Shown here in pieces: positions 44,213 through 52,941 of a stretch of DNA of 64,000 bases. Within the stretch, counting starts at the first letter, position 1. Each line of letters opens with the position of its first letter. The DNA is from Desulfobacteraceae bacterium. Lineage in GTDB: Bacteria; Desulfobacterota; Desulfobacteria; Desulfobacterales; Desulfobacteraceae. The notes beneath the pieces are model-generated. The model did no database searches. It worked only from the letters and a program-made list of their open reading frames with translations, and had not been told where the DNA came from. The stretch lies in assembly GCA_016743945.1 (NCBI GenBank), contig JADGFI010000003.1, forward strand, positions 186,001 through 250,000. Direction: 5' to 3'. Both the position numbers and the translations under genes were made by a program.

Positions 44213-44857
44213 CTATTCTGGTCTGTCATGTGTCAAATTTGTGCCAAATCCATATTTTACAACCATTTTTTCCAAAATCTCATGGGTCTGGGCTCCCACC
44301 AGCCGGTCCAGCCCCATGATAAAGGTGGGAACGGCCATGATTCCCTTTGTCCGGGCCAATTCCCAATCTGCGTCCACGGCGTCCTTAAATATCCGCTGAT
44401 CAATAACGGCTTCCCCTTCCACGGGATCAAGCCCTACAGACCGGATCAAGGCCAGCAGCACCTCTTTTTTTGCAAGGTTATGGCCCGCCACAAAATAGGC
44501 GTTAAAGGCAGCCATGTGGAAGGCATGCCCCCTTCCCTTTTCCTCTGCCCAGAGGCCCACCTCCTGGGCAAGACGGCTGTTATAGGTCATTTTCCGATCC
44601 CCCATGGGAAGATCAAATTTTGCAGCCGTGGCCTGAAGCTGGGCCACAATCTTGTTCACATCGGAAAAGATTCCTTTTTTGGCAAACAACTCTTCCAGGG
44701 AAAAACCCTGGTCCGGGGTGTCCGGATGAAGGGGAAAGGCCCGCCATTTTACATAAATTCCATACTCTTTCTCTAAGCGTTCAATACTCCCGGTAATGAA
44801 ATAGCACCAGGGTCAAACATAGTCTGAAAATATTTCAAGCACCAAATCTGTGGTCAT
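44213..44857 (-). CDS. DsbA/FrnE-like selenoprotein with UPWC active site (in-frame UGA)
   Basis: 214 residues if the UGA at 44815-44813 is read as selenocysteine (residue 15). The ATG at 44857 follows AAAGGAAA. The start reads LEIFSDYV-U-PWCYFITGS, and in FrnE/DsbA-like oxidoreductases this place is the redox C-P-W-C motif, so U replaces the first, nucleophilic cysteine. The frame continues without break through FPLHPDTPDQG, the helical insert and the cis-proline loop GIMAVPTF to VGAQTHE, all typical of the family. A hairpin with its loop 20 nt after the UGA lies at 44780-44800. A plain ORF call would start at 44689 and lose the active site. No signal peptide, so it is probably cytoplasmic. 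Confidence 0.85.
44780..44800 (-). promoter_or_regulatory. Candidate bacterial SECIS element of the DsbA-like gene
   Basis: In the message the hairpin is UUCA-U-UAC, loop CGGGA, GUA-U-UGAA: seven base pairs around one U-U mismatch. The loop begins 20 nt after the UGA and has G as its second base, the two properties known for bacterial SECIS elements. Confidence 0.65.
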
Positions 44858-44953
44858 TTTATTTTCCTTTAATCAATAGTTAAGAGATTTAACAGATTTA
44901 TTTTTCATCAGAAAAGGCAGAGCAGATATGTTCGGAATCTATAATAAACCATA

Positions 44954-45757
44954 TCATTCATCTGCTTCCAGGTCTGTAATCATCAAATGCCCTTCTTTAT
45001 TTTTTTTGGTTTTAAGCCAGCCTCTGGTTTCAAACTCTTTTGCAAGCATGGCCATTTTCTTATAACTGGTATTTCGAATCTTAAAGGATTTATCCAATTG
45101 TCTCATCTTGTTGGCAATTCCATTTAATAAATGATTTTCACTTGGGTCAAGACGAACCAACACCTTCATAAATAATTCTTTGGCAATTTTATCCTTACCA
45201 TCCGCTTCGATGGTCTCCTTTGTATTCCCTGTTGTTTGAATTTTTACCGCTGCTGGCTTTTGTTTTGGCGCAATTTGTTCTTCTGTTTGAGAAACGGATT
45301 TCCTACGGGGAATTACAATGATGTTGTCCGTACAATTTCGAAAAATAGGTCTTTGTTCATCCCCCTCCTGGGTGATGAGCCACACTTCTTTTCCATATTT
45401 TCGCAAAACATCCATAATGACAGAAAAATCAGAATCCCGGGTAACAAAGACGAAACGGTCAATTGAGGGTTTTTCAAGGTATAGTTTTTCAAATGCATCC
45501 AGGCTGATGATTAAATCAGCGCGGTTTTTTTTGCCGGTGACATGGGGGGCTTCCCGGATTTCAAAATTATAATTAATGAGTTGATCTCTAAGTTTTGTTA
45601 TGGAATTGGTATTTCCACAAGCAAACTTAACAGCGAACACATAATCTTCTGAATCTTCTTTGTTCTCTTCAAGAATAATATCCTGGATCATGACATCCAA
45701 ATCTAAAATTCCGGCAACATTTTCAAGGTCAATGTAGACTGCGATAAATTTTTTCAT
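44954..45757 (-). CDS. NYN-domain (PIN-like) protein with C-terminal OST-HTH-like region
   Basis: 267 residues. The N-terminal NYN/LabA-type domain has FIAVYIDLENVAG (first aspartate), NRADLIISLDAFEKLY and FVFVTRDSDFSVIMDVLRKYGKEVW, giving the acidic cluster of PIN-like RNases. After a low-complexity linker (KPAAVKIQTTGNTKE) comes a helical region FMKVLVRLDPSENHLLNGIANKMRQL that resembles the OST-HTH/LOTUS RNA-binding domain often fused to NYN. It may be an RNA-processing nuclease. It is upstream of the selenoprotein gene on the same strand with a 96-bp gap. Confidence 0.85.
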   Translation of the reverse strand: MKKFIAVYIDLENVAGILDLDVMIQDIILEENKEDSEDYVFAVKFACGNTNSITKLRDQLINYNFEIREAPHVTGKKNRADLIISLDAFEKLYLEKPSIDRFVFVTRDSDFSVIMDVLRKYGKEVWLITQEGDEQRPIFRNCTDNIIVIPRRKSVSQTEEQIAPKQKPAAVKIQTTGNTKETIEADGKDKIAKELFMKVLVRLDPSENHLLNGIANKMRQLDKSFKIRNTSYKKMAMLAKEFETRGWLKTKKNKEGHLMITDLEADE

Positions 45758-46043
45758 TTATGGTATTTGTTTCCTTTCATTTATGAAAATGTTCCAAGCC
45801 AATTATATCAATGAGCTGAAAATTTTCCATTGGGGTCAAGAATAGAACAGGGTCATTTTCCCCTCGTTGATACACACCCTCCTATATACTTACTGCACCG
45901 ATATCAAAAATATCGGTGACACACAATCTTATTTATTACCCGTCTAAAAAACCATCCTCTTTAGAAAAAAGATCCCGATTACCCGCTAGCCCTATCTGAT
46001 TGTTGAATATGGGACCGGAGGTCAAGATTTCGAACAATTCATC
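45758..46043. other. Divergent intergenic space with one strong hairpin
   Basis: CACCGATAT-CAAAA-ATATCGGTG (45896-45918) is a perfect 9-bp hairpin without a T run. It lies between the NYN gene and the divergent MarR-GNAT gene and may be an operator or part of a leader. No gene is seen in the interval. Confidence 0.5.
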
Positions 46044-46089
46044 TTGACATATAGATAGGCGCCGTACTATTAGGGGGCTAACTATATGT
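46044..46089 (+). promoter_or_regulatory. Promoter and 8-bp dyad upstream of the MarR-GNAT gene
   Basis: TTGACA at 46044-46049, a weak CTATTA -10 at 46067-46072 (17-bp spacer), and a perfect dyad ACATATAG (46047-46054) and CTATATGT (46082-46089) that brackets the -10 box. A MarR protein bound at both arms would block the polymerase. Confidence 0.5.
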
Positions 46090-46109
46090 TTTACCAAAAG
46101 GGAGACACT

Positions 46110-47123
46110 ATGTTTTTTTTGATGGATACGCCCAACCAAAAGCAATTTGAGGACCTGGCCCGACGATACGACAGGATGGATGCCCTGTCTGTTCAGGCCT
46201 TGGTCAAACTGTTGAGAACCGGCAGTGACCTGTTGACCGGATTTGAAAAAATATTGGGAACCTATGGGCTTTCCCAGGGACGTTTTTTGATCCTGGTTAT
46301 CTTGAACCGTACTCCGGATATCCCCCTTACCCCCTCGGGGCTGGCAGAAAAACTCGGCGTAACCCGGGCCACCACGACCGGACTTGTCAATGGGCTTGAA
46401 AAAGCCCAGTTGATTACACGGCAGGCAGATTCCGTTGATAAAAGAAAAATATATATTCGATTAACGGCCAAGGGTATTCACCGCCTTGAATCCATACTGC
46501 CGGATTATTATGATAGAATTAATGGCCTGATGCAGGGGCTGACCCTGAATCAGAAAACAACTTTAATTTCCCTGCTTGAAATTGTTGATACCGGTATCCC
46601 CAACCTGACTGGAGACAAAAGAGAGCACACACAAAATAGTATGGAGATACGTTCCTATGCCCCTGGCGACAAGGACCAGGTGATTGCCCTTATTCTCAAG
46701 ATACAGCAAAAAGAATTCAACATCCCCATCACAGCCCAAGACCAGCCGGATCTTGGCGATATCCCTAGGTTTTACCAGCAGGGAATCGGCAACTTCTGGG
46801 TTGCCGTAAATGACGGCCTGGTTGTCGGGACCCTTTCCCTGAAGGATATTGGCAATTGCCAGGCAGCATTGAGAAAAATGTTTGTACACCCGGATTTCAG
46901 AGGACCGGCCTTTGGGACAGCCAAGGAATTATGGGGTGTTGCCCTTGAATGGGCCAGACGAAAGAACATCTCCGAAATTTTTCTGGGTACCACTGAAAAA
47001 TTTACAGCAGCCCATAGATTCTATGAAAAAAACGGCTTTGTTTCCATTAAAAAAAAGCGTCTGCCCCTCAGCTTCCCCTTCATGACCGTGGACACGAAGT
47101 TTTATACCTACCCGGTTATTTAA
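46110..47123 (+). CDS. MarR-type regulator fused to a GNAT acetyltransferase
   Basis: 337 residues. The first 150 form a MarR winged helix (GLSQGRFLILVILN, LTPSGLAEKLGVTRATTTGLVNGLEKAQLITRQADSVDKRKIYIRLT, with the wing DKRK). Residues 180-337 are a GNAT domain (RSYAPGDKDQVIALI, LRKMFVHPDFRG for acetyl-CoA, AAHRFYEKNGF). Fusions of this kind are known in bacteria, where the acetyltransferase part may act on the regulator, on a metabolite such as an amino acid, or on a small molecule. ATG 46110 follows AAGGGAGA; an in-frame ATG at 46086 lies in the operator. The argO gene follows on the same strand. Confidence 0.9.
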   Translation: MFFLMDTPNQKQFEDLARRYDRMDALSVQALVKLLRTGSDLLTGFEKILGTYGLSQGRFLILVILNRTPDIPLTPSGLAEKLGVTRATTTGLVNGLEKAQLITRQADSVDKRKIYIRLTAKGIHRLESILPDYYDRINGLMQGLTLNQKTTLISLLEIVDTGIPNLTGDKREHTQNSMEIRSYAPGDKDQVIALILKIQQKEFNIPITAQDQPDLGDIPRFYQQGIGNFWVAVNDGLVVGTLSLKDIGNCQAALRKMFVHPDFRGPAFGTAKELWGVALEWARRKNISEIFLGTTEKFTAAHRFYEKNGFVSIKKKRLPLSFPFMTVDTKFYTYPVI

Positions 47124-47150
47124 TGGCCCGGTAATAAAACCCTTCTGCTC

Positions 47151-47191
47151 AAAATTAATAATTTTAATATTTCATAAAATATATTAATTTT
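47151..47191. promoter_or_regulatory. Nested AT-rich dyads in the argO promoter region
   Basis: Outer arms AAAATTAATA (47151-47160) and TATTAATTTT (47182-47191), with an inner AATATTT/AAATATT dyad between them. Located 66 bases before argO, it is a candidate binding region for ArgP or the MarR-GNAT protein. Confidence 0.45.
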
Positions 47192-47256
47192 ACTTCTTTC
47201 AATCCTTTGGGTATCCTGCACCTCATTTAAAATTGCAAAAATCAAAAGGATAAAAA

Positions 47257-47871
47257 ATGCTGCTGACATTTTTAAAGGGTATGGGAACCGGCGGCGGCCT
47301 GATCATCGCCATTGGCGCCCAGAATGCCTTTGTATTAAGTCAGGGGGTCAGAAAAAACCATGTCATTGTGATCCCATTGATCTGCGCCTTGTGTGATGCC
47401 ATCCTGGTGACCATTGGGGTTGCCGGTTTTGGAAGCTTCATTGCCTCCAGCAAGGTATTGTCCCAGGTGGCGGGCATTGGCGGAGCCCTGTTTTTATTTT
47501 GTTACGGAATCGCTTCCTTTCGATCTGCCTTTAAAGGCCAGCAGCTGGATGCGGATCAAAATGGGGAAACCTCCTTAAAAACTGCGGTTCTATCCACCCT
47601 GGCCGTCACCCTGCTCAACCCCCATGTGTATATTGATACCATTTTGCTTTTGGGCAGTATTGCCAGTCAGTTCCAGGACCCGGGACATCTGGTCTTTGGT
47701 GCCGGGGCAGCCACGGCATCCTTTGTCTGGTTCTTTGTTTTAAGCCTGGGCAGCAGTCTTCTGGCACCATTTTTTAAAAAAAAGCTATCCTGGCGGATTC
47801 TGGATACCCTTGTGGGAGTTATCATGTGGAGTGTTGCCTTTTCCGTTCTCAGGGGAAATTGGGGAGGCTGA
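47257..47871 (+). CDS. argO: LysE/ArgO family basic amino-acid exporter
   Basis: 204 residues, five to six membrane helices. The start LLTFLKGMGTGGGLIIAIGAQNAFVLSQGVRKNH and the later TLAVTLLNPHVYIDTILLLG are hallmarks of the LysE/ArgO group, which export arginine or lysine. ArgP, its usual activator, is encoded 6 kb to the left. The 3' end is 10 bp from the convergent methyltransferase gene. Confidence 0.92.
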   Translation: MLLTFLKGMGTGGGLIIAIGAQNAFVLSQGVRKNHVIVIPLICALCDAILVTIGVAGFGSFIASSKVLSQVAGIGGALFLFCYGIASFRSAFKGQQLDADQNGETSLKTAVLSTLAVTLLNPHVYIDTILLLGSIASQFQDPGHLVFGAGAATASFVWFFVLSLGSSLLAPFFKKKLSWRILDTLVGVIMWSVAFSVLRGNWGG

Positions 47872-47881
47872 CGGAGCTGGT

Positions 47882-48541
47882 TTATGGTGTGAGGGGATGC
47901 CCCATGAGCAAACGGTTTTTAGGGGTTATGGTGTCTGGAATTTTTTGGGTGGTGATCACATATCCCTTTGATGCAAGCCCAAGGGCCCGGACCGTGTCAA
48001 TGGCCAGTGACCCATCCATCCAGTTGGAAAGGTTTCCCGTTGAACCGGTTTTTAAATTATGGCAGCAGGGCAAAACCGCCACCCGGGCACGGGCCTCAAC
48101 AGCCTTGTCAATCACCAGGTCGGTGAGACTGCCGCAGGCATGGGCAGAGACCACCAGGTCTCCTGGATAAATTTGAACCTCCTGGATACGCATTTGTCTG
48201 TAATGAATCCTGTTTTCAAGGCGGGGCCAGGTCTCCAACAGGGAGTGTGAAAGTGCACGGGCATTTTCAGGAATCTTTGTATCAATTGCCAGGGCCTGTG
48301 ATCCATTGTCCAGGATCAGCAATATATGGGCCAAAAGGCCATGGCCACAGGCAAGATCCACCACCCGGCCGCCTCGGTATTTACGCCGAATCCGCCTGGC
48401 TGTTTCCCAGGATTCATAGAGTTCTTTCCGGGGCAGGGTACCGGCACGGCAGACAGCCCCGGCAATCTTGTCAAACAGGCTCTCGGTCTTGAATAGGGCT
48501 GCATGCCGGGGCATCAGTCGATTTCTGCTGGATTTTTCCAT
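47882..48541 (-). CDS. SAM-dependent methyltransferase
   Basis: 219 residues. The Rossmann core is clear: VVDLACGHGLLAHILL for motif I, LAIDTKIP for the ribose acid, and GDLVVSAHACGSLTDLVID for the substrate side, with a late cysteine pair LPCC. It resembles the Methyltransf_32 group (GSTCD-related), whose substrates are mostly tRNA or unknown. The gene starts 7 bp after ywbE on the same strand. Confidence 0.8.
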   Translation of the reverse strand: MEKSSRNRLMPRHAALFKTESLFDKIAGAVCRAGTLPRKELYESWETARRIRRKYRGGRVVDLACGHGLLAHILLILDNGSQALAIDTKIPENARALSHSLLETWPRLENRIHYRQMRIQEVQIYPGDLVVSAHACGSLTDLVIDKAVEARARVAVLPCCHNLKTGSTGNLSNWMDGSLAIDTVRALGLASKGYVITTQKIPDTITPKNRLLMGHPLTP

Positions 48542-48548
48542 TGACCCC

Positions 48549-48752
48549 TTAACCCTTTTGAAGGATGATTTCCTTGACCCGGCCCACTATCCCGGACTCA
48601 AGCCTGACCTTAATGCCATGGGGATGGGTCTTTGAGTTGGTGAGGATATCCTTTACCACTCCCCGGGTGAGCTGTCCGGTTCTCTGGTCTTGTTTCTGCA
48701 CAATATTTACGTCCAATCCTTTTCGGATATCGGCCCGTTTTTGTCCATCCAT
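48549..48752 (-). CDS. ywbE: YwbE family protein (DUF2196)
   Basis: 67 residues: RADIRKGLDVNIVQKQDQRTGQLTRGVVKDILTNS and then PHGIKVRLESGIVGRVKEI. This is the full DUF2196/YwbE pattern, a small beta-barrel-like protein (KOW-type) with no established function. AAGGAA before the ATG. The pair with the downstream methyltransferase is 7 bp apart and suggests a shared nucleic-acid-related role. Confidence 0.9.
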   Translation of the reverse strand: MDGQKRADIRKGLDVNIVQKQDQRTGQLTRGVVKDILTNSKTHPHGIKVRLESGIVGRVKEIILQKG

Positions 48753-48863
48753 CTGTCTTGTTTCCTTGTGGTTGCTTCGTTAATATTTTTGTGGCCAACA
48801 CTTATGTGATTGTGCCAATATAACCACAAATTATGAGTTTGACAAATTTTGCTGCCCCCTGTT

Positions 48864-48891
48864 TTGCATTTGCCGGAATTTCATGTATAAT
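48864..48891 (+). promoter_or_regulatory. Promoter for the solute-binding protein gene
   Basis: TTGCAT at 48864-48869 and TATAAT at 48886-48891 with a 16-bp spacer, about 85 bases before the ATG at 48977. Confidence 0.5.
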
Positions 48892-48976
48892 ATATTTTTT
48901 ACTCAAGGTCCGCAAAAAAAGTATTATGCTAATAAGTGGCGTGTCTTAAAATTGTGACGCCATGAGGGTATAAATA

Positions 48977-50593
48977 ATGAAAAAAATCCTAGGGCTGTTC
49001 TGGTTGTTGAGCAGTTGCCTTTTTATGGAAGCCTTTTATTTTAATCCCCCCTGCAAGGCGGCTCAATCAGGAGGGGTGCTCAGATTTGGCGTCCAGGTAT
49101 CTGCCATGGGAAATCTGGATCCCCATTTTGCAGCAGCCTCCCAGGACCGGGCCTTGGCAGATATGGTCTTTAACGGATTGCTGCGGTATGTTCCGGGAAA
49201 TGCGCCACAAATAGAACCGGACCTTGCAGTGGACATGCCTGATTTTAGGATGGAAAAAGGCAAACAGGTCTGGACAATAAACCTGCGCAAAGGCGTTTAC
49301 TTTCACCCGGGTCCTGCCACCCCGGCCCATGAGATGACAGCAGATGATGTCATTTTTTCCATCAAAAAATCAGCCGACAAAAAATTTTGTGCCTATGCCG
49401 GGGAATATGCCGGCATGGCTGTCAAAAAACGAGGTGATTATGGCCTGGAAATCACCCTTGAAAAACCAATTTCTTCCATTTTATTCTTTCCCAAATTAAC
49501 CAATTATGGCGGTGGTTTCATTGTCAGTAAACAGGCCGTTGAAACCATGGGATATGAACGTTTCAAATCCCACCCCATTGGTACCGGGCCCTTTGCCTTT
49601 CAAAAATTATTGCCCGGCCGGAAACTCAGTTTAAGGGCAAACAGTCAATATTTTCGAGGGATACCCAAACTTACCGGGGTTGAAATCCTGTTCATCCCCG
49701 GGTTGAAAGACCGGGAGGATGGGTTAAGGCAAGGCCGGCTGGATGTGATCACCGGGTCTGCTGAAAAGGGATGGATTGATGCCATGGAAAAAGAGAATTC
49801 CATCATCGTTGATACCCATGGCGTAGGGGAAGTGGGCACCCTTCATCTAAACACCCAGATGAAACCCACAGATGACATCCGGGTTCGAAGGGCCATTGCC
49901 TATGCCCTGAATCGGAATGGTTTCCTCTCCACCACAAGTCCCCTGCTATCAGGCCCTGTTTTTTCACCGGTACCTGCCCAATTTCTGCCCGGCGGATTAT
50001 CGAAAAAAGATGCCAGAATATTGAAGTTGGATTATCCCCAGGATTTGGGCAAGGCAAAAAAATTATTAATCGAGGCCGGGTATCCCCATGGATTTTCCCT
50101 GGATCTTATCACCTCGGAAAAGCGGGTGTATAAAAACTATTATTTTGTAATGAAAAATCAATTGGCCAAAATAGGGATCACCTGTAATATCACCATTGAC
50201 ACCCACGCCAATATGCACAAAAAAATCCGGAATCATCCCCAACCCCTTGTCATTTATCCGGCCTGGCGCCCCAATGCCGATGCGTATCTAACCCGGTTTT
50301 TTCACTCAGACGCCATTATTGTCAAAGGTTCCAGTCCTGACACCAATTTTTCCCATTATGACAAAATCGATAAACTCATTGAAGCTGCCCGGCTGACCAT
50401 TGACCCGGTTACCCAGGTGAATCTGTGGATTCAGACACAGATTCGAATTTTAGATGAGGTGGCGGCCTTTCCCATCATGTTTACCCGGCAGTGCTATGCC
50501 AGAAAAATTGATGTGGATTACGGTCATCGTCTGGTTTCCACCATGGCCCTTTATCCCCAGTTTACGGAAAACACATGTATAAAACACGAATGA
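48977..50593 (+). CDS. Extracytoplasmic solute-binding protein, family 5 (peptide type)
   Basis: 538 residues with a signal peptide (1-27, ending CKAAQ). The SBP_bac_5 pattern is complete: GGVLRFGVQVSAMGNLDPHFAAASQDR, LADMVFNGLLRYVPG, WTINLRKGVYFHPG, MTADDVIFSIKKSADK, PIGTGPFAFQKL, and IRVRRAIAYALNRNGF. These bind di- or oligopeptides, nickel or opines. No permease or ATPase genes are adjacent; instead a sensor histidine kinase follows after 43 bp. The protein may therefore present ligand to the kinase rather than to a transporter. Confidence 0.92.
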   Translation: MKKILGLFWLLSSCLFMEAFYFNPPCKAAQSGGVLRFGVQVSAMGNLDPHFAAASQDRALADMVFNGLLRYVPGNAPQIEPDLAVDMPDFRMEKGKQVWTINLRKGVYFHPGPATPAHEMTADDVIFSIKKSADKKFCAYAGEYAGMAVKKRGDYGLEITLEKPISSILFFPKLTNYGGGFIVSKQAVETMGYERFKSHPIGTGPFAFQKLLPGRKLSLRANSQYFRGIPKLTGVEILFIPGLKDREDGLRQGRLDVITGSAEKGWIDAMEKENSIIVDTHGVGEVGTLHLNTQMKPTDDIRVRRAIAYALNRNGFLSTTSPLLSGPVFSPVPAQFLPGGLSKKDARILKLDYPQDLGKAKKLLIEAGYPHGFSLDLITSEKRVYKNYYFVMKNQLAKIGITCNITIDTHANMHKKIRNHPQPLVIYPAWRPNADAYLTRFFHSDAIIVKGSSPDTNFSHYDKIDKLIEAARLTIDPVTQVNLWIQTQIRILDEVAAFPIMFTRQCYARKIDVDYGHRLVSTMALYPQFTENTCIKHE

Positions 50594-50636
50594 ATTCTCC
50601 CTTCCTGCCCACAAATCACCCTAGAAAGGTTTTTCC

Positions 50637-52928
50637 ATGAATACCTACTCAAAAATATTGGTGACCACCCTGCCCCTGGTCCTTTTTTTCCTTTTTGCAA
50701 CCGTGGGAACCACCTATCATTTTTCCAAAAAGGCCTTGATTGATCTGGGGGGGACCTGGCTGGATACACGGTTGTCAGAAGCCCTGGACATCGCCGGAAC
50801 CCAGGAAAACATGCTTCATGAATATGGGCTTGAAAAAATTGCTGCCAGTATTGCAAAGGCAAAGCTGGATGCCGCAACGGAAATTTCTGTTATCGGAGTG
50901 GGAAAACAAGGATATATATTTGCCGTAGACAACAACGGCTCCATCATATTTCACCCCAATAAATATCTGGTTGACACGGATGTCAGTTCGAAAAAATGGT
51001 TTAAGCAACTAGGATCCAATGCCGGACGCCTGATCCTGAATATGGATGGAAAAAAAAGCCTGGCAAGGGTTAAAGCCTTCAAACAATGGAACTGGTTTAT
51101 TTTGGCGGTGGACCCCATGGAGGAGGTATACGGGACAGTCAATCGGATGACGCCCTACCTTGTTTATCTTGGTATTTTTGCCGCCATTATTATTTCCCTG
51201 GCCTTGATGATCTTGACCCGGCGCCTGACGCGTCCCCTTGAAGAACTGGTGCAAGGAGCTGAACAAATCGGGAAGGGAAATCTTGCCACCCGAATTCCCG
51301 TCCATGCCAAGGATGAATTCGGCCATCTGGCTAAGGAATTCAACCAGATGGCCTTCCGGCTCCAGGAAACTCTGACGGCCATGAAATACAGCGAGGAACA
51401 TTTTCGAGCCCTCATTGAAAATGCCAATGACCTTATCTGGATTGTGGATGCACAGGGTACGTTTACCTATGCGAGCCCATCCACCCAGCGAATATTAGGG
51501 TATTCACCGGAAGAGCTAATGGGTATAAATGCCTTTGATTTTGTTCACCCAGACGATAAAGAGACCCTTTTCCATCGATTTAATCTCAGAAGCAAATCCA
51601 CTGTCACGGCCCAGCCCACAGAACATCGTTTCAGGCATAAAGAAGCGTATTGGTGCACCCTGGAATCCATCAGCCAAAACCTTTTGAGACACCCGTCCAT
51701 AAAAGGGATGGTCATCAACTCCCGGAATATCAACAAGCGGAAACTGGCTGAGAAAGCCCTGAAACGATCCCACCAGGAACTTGAAAACCGGGTAGAAGAA
51801 AGAACCAGCGAACTTCTTGTCCTAAATAAAACACTGAACACTGAAATTTTGATACGAAAAGAAAAAGAACGCCAACTGGAAGAAGCCAACCAGGCAAAAA
51901 GCGATTTTCTGGCCAATGTGAGCCATGAAATCAGAACCCCGCTAAACTCCGTCATTGGATTCAGCGAACTGCTGTCCACAATGATCTGGGACAAGCAACA
52001 ATCCGGTTACCTGACTGCTATTACCAATTCCGGGAAAAACTTACTCAACCTGATCAATGGTATCCTGGATTTATCAAAAATGGAGGCAAAAAAACTTAAA
52101 CTTCATCGGATTCCGGTTTCCCTGGATATACTCTTCAATGAAATCCACCATCTGTTCAATATCAAGCTCCAGGAAAAATCCCTGGAATTTACTGCACAAA
52201 TTGATACCCGCCTTCCAAAATTTCTTTTCCTGGATGATCTGCGGTTTCGCCAAGTATTGATCAACCTCATTGACAACGCCATCAAATTCACCGATACCGG
52301 CCAGGTCCATATGATTGCTAAAGCCAAACCACCACACGCTAAGAAAGAAGGGGTCGTTCACCTTCTCGTTCAAATAGAAGACACCGGTATCGGGATCCAA
52401 CCGGACAAGACCGATATCATTTTTGAATCCTTTCAACAAGAATCCGCGGGCACCAGCCGGAAATTTGGCGGCACAGGTCTTGGACTATCCATCTGCAAAC
52501 AGCTGATAACCCTGATGGGGGGAAGCATATCCGTGACCAGCACCCCGGGAAAGGGGAGTCGGTTTGACCTTTCTTTGCCCGGGGTTGAAATCAGCCAGAC
52601 GCTGCCCGGCAAAAAAAACAAAAACCCTATCCTCCCCAACAAAATCAATTCCAACATTTTGAACAAAAACCTAACACCTGAAATAAAATCCCGATTAAGG
52701 AATCAGATTTTACCCCAGTTGCCAAAACTCCAGGAAGGCATGAAAATATCTGATATCCAAACAATAGCAAAAAAAATCATAACACTGGGCAACCAATACC
52801 AGATCACAGCATTTGAAGACTTCGGCAAGGAATTATTCCATCACACAGAATCCTTTGATATTGAAAGCATCCGTCTCGCCTTGAAACAACTCGCCAATGC
52901 CATGGAAAAACTGGGCCAGATCGATTAA
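50637..52928 (+). CDS. Membrane Cache-HAMP-PAS sensor histidine kinase
   Basis: 763 residues. Helix near 8-28, a periplasmic Cache domain (GKQGYIFAVDNNGSIIFHPN), helix near 180-200, HAMP, PAS (AHFRALIENANDLIWIVD-like), a coiled coil, HisKA with His430 in NVSHEIRTPLNS, HATPase_c (N box LINLIDNAIKFTDTG, G1 IEDTGIGI, G2 GGTGLGLS), and a 120-residue C-terminal tail. No receiver domain or response regulator is adjacent, so the partner is elsewhere. It is co-transcribed with the solute-binding protein (43-bp gap). Confidence 0.93.
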   Translation: MNTYSKILVTTLPLVLFFLFATVGTTYHFSKKALIDLGGTWLDTRLSEALDIAGTQENMLHEYGLEKIAASIAKAKLDAATEISVIGVGKQGYIFAVDNNGSIIFHPNKYLVDTDVSSKKWFKQLGSNAGRLILNMDGKKSLARVKAFKQWNWFILAVDPMEEVYGTVNRMTPYLVYLGIFAAIIISLALMILTRRLTRPLEELVQGAEQIGKGNLATRIPVHAKDEFGHLAKEFNQMAFRLQETLTAMKYSEEHFRALIENANDLIWIVDAQGTFTYASPSTQRILGYSPEELMGINAFDFVHPDDKETLFHRFNLRSKSTVTAQPTEHRFRHKEAYWCTLESISQNLLRHPSIKGMVINSRNINKRKLAEKALKRSHQELENRVEERTSELLVLNKTLNTEILIRKEKERQLEEANQAKSDFLANVSHEIRTPLNSVIGFSELLSTMIWDKQQSGYLTAITNSGKNLLNLINGILDLSKMEAKKLKLHRIPVSLDILFNEIHHLFNIKLQEKSLEFTAQIDTRLPKFLFLDDLRFRQVLINLIDNAIKFTDTGQVHMIAKAKPPHAKKEGVVHLLVQIEDTGIGIQPDKTDIIFESFQQESAGTSRKFGGTGLGLSICKQLITLMGGSISVTSTPGKGSRFDLSLPGVEISQTLPGKKNKNPILPNKINSNILNKNLTPEIKSRLRNQILPQLPKLQEGMKISDIQTIAKKIITLGNQYQITAFEDFGKELFHHTESFDIESIRLALKQLANAMEKLGQID

Positions 52929-52941
52929 GGGGCACAAGGTA

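Noticed and set aside
44213-44689. DsbA-like gene starting at 44689
   Set aside because: It would drop the active site; the sequence from 44857 to 44690 clearly belongs to the same thioredoxin-fold protein.
45896-45918. Perfect hairpin as a terminator
   Set aside because: No T run on either strand and no gene ends there.
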